Source: Azohydromonas caseinilytica (GTDB taxonomy: Bacteria > Pseudomonadota > Gammaproteobacteria > Burkholderiales > Burkholderiaceae_C). From it: 64,000 nucleotides of DNA. The stretch spans positions 1 to 64,000 of the forward strand of contig NZ_JABBFW010000010.1 of NCBI RefSeq assembly GCF_012927045.1. The letters run 5' to 3'. Of the stretch, positions 57,836 to 64,000 are shown in pieces (the first letter of the stretch is position 1; each line of letters starts with the position of its first letter). Both the position numbers and the translations under genes were made by a program. Below the pieces are notes generated by a model. It searched no databases and was not told the DNA's origin. It saw only the letters and a list, made by a program, of their open reading frames with translations.

Positions 57836-58717
57836 TCAGTCCGCCAGGAACCGATCCACCGCCTCCATAAACACGCGCGTGCGCGCCGGCACCAGGCCGC
57901 GACCGGGCAGCTGGGCGTAGACCTTGAGCGGGTGCGGCGCATGCTCCGGCAGCAGCGGCACCAGCGCACCGGCCTCGACCTCGCGCCGGCAGTAGGAGGC
58001 GGCCAGCATCGCGGCGCCATGCCCGGCCAGCGCCGCCTGCAGGCGCAGCGCGGCGTTGTTGGTGCGCAGCGGTCCCTGGGGCTGGATTTCCTGGGTGCGG
58101 CCGTCCGGGCCCTGGAAGCGCCACCAGGCCTCGCCCGGCGTGGACAGGCAGGGCCAGGCCTGCAGCTCCGCCACGGTGCGCGGCAGGCCATGCCGGTGCA
58201 CGACAGCGGGCGCGGCATAGACGCCACGCGCCACGCTGTAGACACGGCGCACCACGCGCTGCGAGTCGGGCAGCGCATCCGCGCTGGTGAAGAACACCAC
58301 GTCGAAGCCCGCGCCCATGTCGTCACCATCCGGCACGCGCACCTCCAGCTCGATGCGCAGGCCCGGGTGGCGCGTCAGCACGTCGTTGACCACCTCGCCC
58401 AGTTGCAACGCGCCGAACTCGTAGGGCGTGGCGATGCGCAGCACGCCGCGCGGCTCGTCGCGCGCATTGCCGGCCTCGCCCGCGACCGCGTCCAGCCGTT
58501 CGAACAGCGGCGCCAGCTGCGCCAGCAGCCGCTGGCCCTGCTCCGTGAGCATCAGGCGCCGCGTGCTGCGCTCGATCAGCCGCTGGCCCAGCGCCTGCTC
58601 CAGCCGTGCCACCGCATGGCTCACCGACGACTTGGGCCAGCCCAGCTGCTCCGCGGCCCGGGTGAAGCTGCCGCTGCGGGCCACGGCCGTGAACGCGTAC
58701 CAGTCGTTCCAGTTCAT
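57836..58717 (-). CDS. LysR-family regulator of the divergent MFS gene
   Basis: A 293-residue LysR protein. The helix-turn-helix is within residues 1-60 (AVARSGSFTRAAEQLGWPKS, then VSHAVARLEQALGQ) and the effector domain follows (LRIATPYEFGALQLGEVV). ATG 58717 gives the usual N-terminus; the SD is weak and the frame is open 22 codons upstream. It is divergent from the MFS exporter across ~80 bases that hold a clear dyad. Confidence 0.88.
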   Translation of the reverse strand: MNWNDWYAFTAVARSGSFTRAAEQLGWPKSSVSHAVARLEQALGQRLIERSTRRLMLTEQGQRLLAQLAPLFERLDAVAGEAGNARDEPRGVLRIATPYEFGALQLGEVVNDVLTRHPGLRIELEVRVPDGDDMGAGFDVVFFTSADALPDSQRVVRRVYSVARGVYAAPAVVHRHGLPRTVAELQAWPCLSTPGEAWWRFQGPDGRTQEIQPQGPLRTNNAALRLQAALAGHGAAMLAASYCRREVEAGALVPLLPEHAPHPLKVYAQLPGRGLVPARTRVFMEAVDRFLAD

Positions 58718-58725
58718 CAGCGCAT

Positions 58726-58743
58726 TGTCCAAAGATTCGGACA
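58726..58743. promoter_or_regulatory. LysR operator candidate, lysR/MFS spacer
   Basis: TGTCC and GGACA form a perfect 5-8-5 dyad nine bases before the LysR start and 54 before the MFS start, the expected place for LysR autoregulation and activation. Confidence 0.55.
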
Positions 58744-58797
58744 CACCATTCAAGACAGGCTCTTTATCCAACAGCAGAAACAATCCAGCATTCCGGG

Positions 58798-60291
58798 ATG
58801 TCCCTAGCCCGCCCTTCGCTCGCTTCGACCCTTCCCGCGCGCACGCCTCTGCTCAGCGCCTATCCGCATTTCAGCGCGCTGCGCGTCTATGCCTTCGGCG
58901 CGGTGCTGGGGCTGGTGGCGTCGATGGACATCATCAGCACGATCCTGATCGCCATGGCGGGCACGCAGGTGCAGTCGGGCCTGGGCGCCGTGCCCCAGGA
59001 CTTCCTGTGGGCCTTCACGGCCTACGCCGCGGCGGCGGTGGTGGCGAACCTGGTGCTGGTGCAACTCGCCGGGCGGGTGAGCTACCGGCGCTTCACGCTG
59101 GCCGGGCTGGCGCTGTTCATCGCCGGGGCGCTGGGCTGCGCCGCGGCGACGTCATTGCCCGCGCTGGTGCTGGCGCGCGCGGTGCAGGGCCTGGGCGGCG
59201 GCGGGCTGTTCGCGGCGGCGCGCATCCTGGCGCAGTACACCTCGCAGCCGCGGGAGCGGCTGTCGCTGTTCTGGGGCTTCGGACTGGCCAACTTCGCGCT
59301 GGTGGCGCTGGCGCCCTGGCTCACGGGCGTGCTGGTGGCGCACCACGGCTGGCCGCTGCTGTTCCTGCTGCAGGCCGGCCTCGCGGCGCTGCTGCTGCCG
59401 CTGGTGCTGCGGCTGTACCCGCGCGAGGAGCCGCTGCCGCCGCGCCCCGTGGGCCGGCTGGACTGGCCCGGCGTCGCCGCCTTCGCCGCGGGCGCGCTGC
59501 TGCTGCTGCACGCGCTGGAGCAGCTGCGCTACCTGAGCGCGGCGCAGCTGCCGCTGCTGGCCGGCATTGCCGCGGCGGGGCTGGGGCTGGGGCTGGTGGT
59601 GCTGCGGCGCTTCAGCCGGCACCCCGATCCCTGGCTGGACCCGCGCCGGCTCGCCAGCCGCCGCTACCTGGTCGGCCTCGCCTTCTATGGCGCCTTCTAC
59701 CTGGTGAGCGGCGCCTGGAACTACGCTGTGCCGGCCCTGCTGGCGGAAGGCCTGGGCTATGGCCTGCCCGGGGCGGGCGCGCTGCTGTCGCTGGGCGGCG
59801 CGGTGACGCTGATCGCGGTGGTGGTGTTCCACCTGTCGCTGCCGCGGGTGATGCGCAAGCGCCGCTACATCGCGCTGGGCTACCTGGGGCTGGCGCTGTC
59901 CTTCGCGCTGATGGCCTGGGCCGCGCGCGCGGGCGGCGCATCGGGCGCGGTGCTGGCAGCCGTGCTGCTGCAGGGCGCGATGCCGGTGCTGGCGCTGCTG
60001 CAGGTGGCGTTGATGACCTTCGTGGACATGCCCACCGAGGACTTCGCGCACGCCTACGCTTTCAAGAGCATCGTGCGCGAGATCGTCAACGCGCTGGGCG
60101 CGGGGCTGACCGTGCTGCAGCTGCACCACGGCACCGCCGCGGCGCAGGAAACGCTGCAGGCACCGGCGGTTGCGCACGCATCGCTGCACGCCGCCGCGCT
60201 GCGCGCCGCCGCCGGCGATCTGCTGGCCGGGCTGGCCGTCGCCTGCCTGGCGGTGGCGGCCATCGCGCTGGCGCAGCGGGCGCTGAAGTGA
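58798..60291 (+). CDS. MFS transporter, DHA2-like efflux type
   Basis: A 497-residue polytopic protein with about 14 helices. The N-terminal half has YAFGAVLGLVASMDIISTIL and GLGGGGLFAAARILAQYTSQ, the antiporter motif C-like region. A basic loop (RVMRKRRYIAL) lies between later helices. Overall it fits DHA2-type drug/proton antiporters. The SD is weak. Divergent LysR control suggests an inducible exporter of an aromatic or toxic compound. Confidence 0.85.
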   Translation: MSLARPSLASTLPARTPLLSAYPHFSALRVYAFGAVLGLVASMDIISTILIAMAGTQVQSGLGAVPQDFLWAFTAYAAAAVVANLVLVQLAGRVSYRRFTLAGLALFIAGALGCAAATSLPALVLARAVQGLGGGGLFAAARILAQYTSQPRERLSLFWGFGLANFALVALAPWLTGVLVAHHGWPLLFLLQAGLAALLLPLVLRLYPREEPLPPRPVGRLDWPGVAAFAAGALLLLHALEQLRYLSAAQLPLLAGIAAAGLGLGLVVLRRFSRHPDPWLDPRRLASRRYLVGLAFYGAFYLVSGAWNYAVPALLAEGLGYGLPGAGALLSLGGAVTLIAVVVFHLSLPRVMRKRRYIALGYLGLALSFALMAWAARAGGASGAVLAAVLLQGAMPVLALLQVALMTFVDMPTEDFAHAYAFKSIVREIVNALGAGLTVLQLHHGTAAAQETLQAPAVAHASLHAAALRAAAGDLLAGLAVACLAVAAIALAQRALK

Positions 60292-60295
60292 GGCG

Positions 60296-60430
60296 ATGGC
60301 GCCAGGGCTTGCAGCGGATCGCGTCGATCACCATCCGCATGGCGCGCGACGAGTTGCGGGCGGCGGGATGGTGGGCGTGCAGCCCGGGAAACACGCCGAT
60401 GCCGAAGCGCTCGGCTGCGATGTCAACCAT
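60296..60430 (-). pseudogene. Possible gene remnant after the AraC gene
   Basis: On the minus strand about 45 codons from ATG 60430 give plausible protein sequence (IAAERFGIGVFPGLHAHHPA, then SSRAMRMVIDAIR) before the frame enters the MFS gene. It resembles the end of a LysR-type effector domain or an enzyme but is too short to assign. There is no SD. The rest of the 172-base spacer shows nothing. Confidence 0.25.
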
Positions 60431-60463
60431 CCACGCCTCTGCCGCGGCTCGTCCTGGGGCGCA

Positions 60464-61456
60464 TCAGGCCACCGCGCCCGAGCGCCCGGCCGCGGCCGTC
60501 TGCAGGGCCGCCCTGCGCAGCTGGAGCATGTCGCGCACGGGCGGCGCGCCGAACTCGCGGCTGTACTCCCGGCTGAACTGGGAAGCGCTTTCGTAGCCGA
60601 CACGGTAGGCGGCCGTCGCGGCGTCAAGGTGCTCGGAGAACATCAGGCGCCGCGCCTCGTTGAGCTGCAGGCGCTTGCGGTACTGCAAGGGGCTCATGGC
60701 CGTGAGCTGCTTGAAATGGTGGTGGAAGGTCGAAAGGCTCATGCGCGCCTCGGTGGCCAGGTCCTCGATGCGCAGCGTCTCGGTGAAATGCGTCTTCAGC
60801 AGCTCGATGGCGCGGGCGATCTGGTGCCCGGGGCCGCCGGCGGCACCGATCTGGCGCAGCCTCGCGCCCTGGTCGCTGACGAGCAGCCAGTACAGGATCT
60901 CGCGCTGCACCAGCGGCGCCAGCACCGGGATGCTGTCCGGCACGTCCAGCAGGTCCACCAGGCGCTGGAAGGCCCGCAGCAGCGGCCAGTGCACGCTGCC
61001 GGTGGTCATGGCCCGTTCGTTGGCCTGGCCGCGCGCGGGCGGCAGCTGGCCTTCCAGCACCAGCCGGTTGATCTCGTGCGGGTCCAGCGTCATCAGCAGC
61101 GACATGAAAGGCTTTTCAGGGCTGGCGTCCAGGATGTGCGTCACCGTCGGGACGTTCAGCGCCGTGACCAGGAAGGTGCTGGGGTCGTAGACGAAGACGT
61201 CGCTGCCCAGCAGCACGCGCTTGCGGCCCTGCACGATCAGCCCCACGCTGGGCTGGTACAGCCCGCAGATCGGGCCGACCGGGTCGTGGCTGCGGTACAT
61301 CGACAGGCTGGGCAGCGCCGGCGACTGGTGCACCTGGATGCCGTCGGTCCAGCGCTCGATGCTCTGCGCCAGGCCGGCGCGCGCCTCCTCGAAGCGCCGC
61401 GCCTCCAGCGCGGTGGAGATCCCGGCCGGTACGGCGGTGTCGAGCGTGTCGTTCAT
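60464..61456 (-). CDS. AraC-family regulator with AraC_N domain, 330 aa
   Basis: The N-terminal domain (residues ~40-190: PVGPICGLYQPSVGLIVQGR, then LDPHEINRLVLEG) is of the AraC_N type; the C-terminal double helix-turn-helix (~220-310) holds LATEARMSLSTFHHHFKQLT and YRVGYESASQFSREYSREFG. AGGGG precedes ATG 61456. It is divergent from the xdhC-iorAB operon (194-base spacer) and probably controls it in response to an aldehyde or N-heterocycle. Confidence 0.9.
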   Translation of the reverse strand: MNDTLDTAVPAGISTALEARRFEEARAGLAQSIERWTDGIQVHQSPALPSLSMYRSHDPVGPICGLYQPSVGLIVQGRKRVLLGSDVFVYDPSTFLVTALNVPTVTHILDASPEKPFMSLLMTLDPHEINRLVLEGQLPPARGQANERAMTTGSVHWPLLRAFQRLVDLLDVPDSIPVLAPLVQREILYWLLVSDQGARLRQIGAAGGPGHQIARAIELLKTHFTETLRIEDLATEARMSLSTFHHHFKQLTAMSPLQYRKRLQLNEARRLMFSEHLDAATAAYRVGYESASQFSREYSREFGAPPVRDMLQLRRAALQTAAAGRSGAVA

Positions 61457-61649
61457 GGTCGCGGCCCCTGGCATTGAGCACGCGATGCTATCCAACGGCG
61501 GCCCGCCCGGCGGGGCCAACCCGGAGAATCAGGCAAGCAACTCGCAGCATCGGGCTAACGGAAGATGCGGGCGCGCGCGGACACTCGCGCCGTTGAAGAG
61601 CGCAGGATCAGGCCATCGACGGCCGCTGCGCGTTGCGAGGCGGGGTGAC

Positions 61650-62693
61650 ATGGAACACGTGGACGTGATGGTGCTGCGCACGCTCGGCGAGTGGCGCGCG
61701 CAAGGCCGGCGCGCGATGCTGGTGACGGTGGTGCGGACATGGGGATCGTCGCCGCGCCCGGTGGGCTCGGTGATGGCGCTGCGCGAGGACGGCGCGGTGG
61801 TGGGCTCGGTGTCGGGCGGCTGCATCGAGGACGACCTGGTCCACCGCCACGTGCACGCCGGCGCCTTGCCCGAAGGCAAACCGCGGCTGCTGACCTACGG
61901 CGTCAGCGCGGACGAGGCCCATCGCTTTGGCCTGCCCTGCGGCGGCACGCTGGAGCTGCTGCTCGAACCGGACCCCGACCCCGCGCAGCTGCTCGCGCTG
62001 GTACAGGCGCTGGACGCCGGCCGGCTGATGCGGCGCAGCGTGCGCCTGCGCGACGGCCAGGTCACGCAGGCGCCCACCGACACGGCCGAGGCACATGCCA
62101 CGACGGACGAGGTGGTCAACACCTTCGGCCCGGCCTACCGGCTGCTGCTCATCGGCGCCGGCGCGCTGGCCGAATGCCTGGCCACCATGGCGCTGTTCAG
62201 CGGCTTCACCGTCACCGTGTGCGACCCGCGCGCCGAGTACGCCGGCCACTGGGGCGTGGCCGGGGCGCGGCTGGTGCGCGGCATGCCCGACGACGCCGTG
62301 GCGGAGTTCCATCCCGACGCGCGCAGCGCAGTGGTGGCGCTCACGCACGATCCCAAGCTCGATGACCTGGCGCTGCTGGAGGCGCTGCGCAGTCCCGCCT
62401 TCTACGTCGGCGCCATCGGCAGCCGGCGCAACGACGCGGCGCGCCGCGCGCGCCTGGCCGAGCATTTCGGTTTGTCGCCGGCGCAACTGCAGCGGCTGCG
62501 CGGGCCGGTGGGCCTCTACATCGGCAGCCGCACGCCGCCGGAGATCGCGGTGAGCATCATGGCCGAGCTGCTGGCGGTGAAGAACGGCGTGACGCTGCCG
62601 GCGAGCCTGTCGGTGCGCGAGGCCAAGGAGCAGCAGGCGCCGCAACCCTCCTCCATTTCCACCATTCCCGAGGCGCTGGCCGCGGCGGCCTGA
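61650..62693 (+). CDS. XdhC-family molybdenum-cofactor insertion protein
   Basis: A 347-residue XdhC/CoxI protein. The N-terminal domain has RTWGSSPRPVGSVM and GSVSGGCIEDDLV with the conserved Cys; the C-terminal Rossmann domain has LLIGAGALAECLATMA and FYVGAIGSRRNDAAR. XdhC binds and sulfurates the cofactor before insertion into the large subunit encoded downstream. GAGG lies upstream of the ATG. It is first in the operon. Confidence 0.9.
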   Translation: MEHVDVMVLRTLGEWRAQGRRAMLVTVVRTWGSSPRPVGSVMALREDGAVVGSVSGGCIEDDLVHRHVHAGALPEGKPRLLTYGVSADEAHRFGLPCGGTLELLLEPDPDPAQLLALVQALDAGRLMRRSVRLRDGQVTQAPTDTAEAHATTDEVVNTFGPAYRLLLIGAGALAECLATMALFSGFTVTVCDPRAEYAGHWGVAGARLVRGMPDDAVAEFHPDARSAVVALTHDPKLDDLALLEALRSPAFYVGAIGSRRNDAARRARLAEHFGLSPAQLQRLRGPVGLYIGSRTPPEIAVSIMAELLAVKNGVTLPASLSVREAKEQQAPQPSSISTIPEALAAAA

Positions 62694-62763
62694 CGCCCTC
62701 TTTCCGGCGGCCCGCCCCACGCGGGCTGGCGGGACCTCCTCCACCTCCAACCCCTGAGCTGCG

Positions 62764-63237
62764 ATGACCACACTCCACGTCAACGGCCGCGAGCAGGCGC
62801 TCGATGTCGATCCCGGCACGCCCATCCTCTGGGCCCTGCGCGACACGCTGGGCCTGACCGGCACCAAGTTCGGCTGCGGCATGGCGCAATGCGGCGCCTG
62901 CACCGTGCACATGGACGGGCAGGCCATCCGCGCCTGCGTCACGCCCGTCTCGGCAGCGGCCGGCAAGCAGATCGCCACCATCGAGTCCGTCACCGACGGC
63001 CACGACAAGGTCGGCCAGGCCGTGCACGCCGCCTGGGTGAAGCATGACGTGGCCCAATGCGGCTACTGCCAGAGCGGCCAGATCATGTCGGCCACCGCCT
63101 TCCTGAAATCGCTGCCCAAGGGCAAGGTGCCCAGCCAGGGCGAGATCGACGCCGCGATGGCGGGCAACATCTGCCGCTGCGGCACCTATGCGCGCATCCG
63201 CGCCGCCATCACCGACGCCGCCCAGGCGCTGGCCTGA
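62764..63237 (+). CDS. [2Fe-2S] small subunit of a molybdenum hydroxylase (IorA-like)
   Basis: A 157-residue protein with two clusters: a plant-type ferredoxin N-domain ([20 protein letters not shown] with a further Cys in IRACVTP) and a C-domain with CGYCQSGQ and NICRCGTY. Length and layout match isoquinoline 1-oxidoreductase alpha-like subunits. It passes electrons from the molybdenum site of the large subunit. The SD is weak; spacing to neighbours supports one operon. Confidence 0.93.
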   Translation: MTTLHVNGREQALDVDPGTPILWALRDTLGLTGTKFGCGMAQCGACTVHMDGQAIRACVTPVSAAAGKQIATIESVTDGHDKVGQAVHAAWVKHDVAQCGYCQSGQIMSATAFLKSLPKGKVPSQGEIDAAMAGNICRCGTYARIRAAITDAAQALA

Positions 63238-63256
63238 GCCCGAAGGAGCAGCGACC

Positions 63257-64000
63257 ATGCATTTCGAAACTACCCCTGAGCTCCCCAAGGCCCTGCAGGC
63301 GATGCTCGCCGCCCAGGCGCCAGCCGATGAGGCGGCATCGGGCCTGGCCCGGCGCAGCTTTCTGAAACTGGCCGCGGCGGGCGGCTTCGCGCTGGGCGCG
63401 TTCCCGTTGGCGGCCGGCGCCGCCGACGACCCGGCGCCCGCCGCCGGCCTCAAGCCGACGCAGCAGCCCTCGGCCTTCGTGAAGATCGGCAGCGACGGCA
63501 TCGTCACGGTCACCATCAACCGGCTCGATTTCGGCCAGGGCGTGCAGACCGGGCTGCCCATGATCCTGGCCGAGGAGCTGGACGCGGACTGGAGCAAGGT
63601 GCGGAGCAGGCACGGCAGCAACGACCCGGCCTATGCCGATCCGGTGTTCGGCATGCACCTCACCGGCGGCTCCACCGCGCTCAAGCACAGCTACCCGCAG
63701 TACCGCGAGCTGGGCGCGCGCGCCCGCGCCATGCTGGTGGCGGCGGCGGCCGAGCGCTGGAAAGTGAGCCCCGCGGCGCTGCGCACGCAGGCCGGCGTGG
63801 TGATCGGCCCCGGCGGCAAGCGCCTGACCTACGGCGAGCTGGCCGAGGCCGCGATGGCGCAGCCCGTGCCCGAGAAGGTGGCGCTGAAGGACCCGAAGCA
63901 GTTCCGGCTCATCGGCCGGGCCACGGGGCGGCTCGATGCCGAGGCCAAGAGCAGCGGCCGGCAGGACTACGGCATCGACGTGCGCCTGCCCGGCATGCTG
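63257..64000 (+). CDS. Molybdopterin-binding large subunit, IorB-like, partial
   Basis: The first 248 codons run off the right edge. A twin-arginine signal ([19 protein letters not shown], residues ~36-54) exports the folded enzyme. The body opens [20 protein letters not shown], then [17 protein letters not shown] and [12 protein letters not shown], as in xanthine dehydrogenase/isoquinoline oxidoreductase beta subunits. AAGGAGCAG precedes the ATG. With the small subunit it hydroxylates an N-heterocycle or oxidises an aldehyde in the periplasm, likely feeding a cytochrome c. Confidence 0.9.
   Translation, partial: MHFETTPELPKALQAMLAAQAPADEAASGLARRSFLKLAAAGGFALGAFPLAAGAADDPAPAAGLKPTQQPSAFVKIGSDGIVTVTINRLDFGQGVQTGLPMILAEELDADWSKVRSRHGSNDPAYADPVFGMHLTGGSTALKHSYPQYRELGARARAMLVAAAAERWKVSPAALRTQAGVVIGPGGKRLTYGELAEAAMAQPVPEKVALKDPKQFRLIGRATGRLDAEAKSSGRQDYGIDVRLPGML

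Overview
The window is GC-rich DNA of Burkholderiales type, most like Comamonadaceae. The signs are two Bug/TctC solute receptors, a porin ending in Phe, many LysR/AraC regulators, tannase-family esterases and the GTCATTCCCGCG repeat common in that order. I saw no rRNA, tRNA or CRISPR array. Genes are dense on both strands, mostly with clear Shine-Dalgarno (SD) sites.

Layout. (1) 0-0.13 kb: the end of an IS21-family element that continues off the left edge. (2) 1.5-6.6 kb: a LysR gene divergent from a two-gene DAB inorganic-carbon accumulation operon (dabB-dabA) with the zinc-site residues intact. (3) 6.8-11.4 kb: small hypothetical genes, a His-rich exported protein, a cupin, a LysR regulator and a nucleoside-kinase-like ATPase; a C-rich, G-poor stretch looks like a Rho-dependent terminator. 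(4) 11.6-18.3 kb: an incomplete type VI secretion island: tssF without tssE or tssG, a divergent vgrG, a DUF2875/Tla3-like gene and a PAAR gene. (5) 18.5-29.7 kb: a hydroxycinnamate (ferulate-type) catabolic island around a divergent promoter with two related palindromic operators. One arm encodes a lipoprotein feruloyl esterase, a CouO-like amidohydrolase and a porin. The other encodes an enoyl-CoA hydratase, feruloyl-CoA synthase, an SDR dehydrogenase, a Bug receptor, an acyl-CoA dehydrogenase and a LuxR regulator. Together these suggest side-chain shortening by a beta-oxidation-like, hydrolase-terminated route. (6) 29.8-38.7 kb: a degenerate GGDEF protein, a DUF3237 protein, a second Bug receptor, a MITE-like repeat, a second feruloyl esterase, and a class I cytochrome P450 operon (P450, [2Fe-2S] ferredoxin, FAD reductase) divergent from an AraC regulator.

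(7) 39.3-57.6 kb: a glucan-type region. It holds an OpgC-like acyltransferase, a Tat-exported GH1 beta-glucosidase, a third tannase-family esterase that has lost its conserved disulfide, and a GH16 glucanase lipoprotein. Next comes one minus-strand operon of nine genes: GAF protein, outer-membrane barrel, receiver-PP2C phosphatase, STAS antagonist, RsbW-like kinase, processive family-2 glycosyltransferase, two DUF3131 proteins and a giant CHASE hybrid kinase. The tight overlaps suggest a membrane polysaccharide synthase built together with its own partner-switching and phosphorelay control. This is the best candidate in the window for an undescribed system.

(8) 57.8-64 kb: LysR with a divergent MFS exporter, then an AraC regulator divergent from an xdhC-iorA-iorB-like molybdenum hydroxylase operon whose large subunit runs off the right edge.
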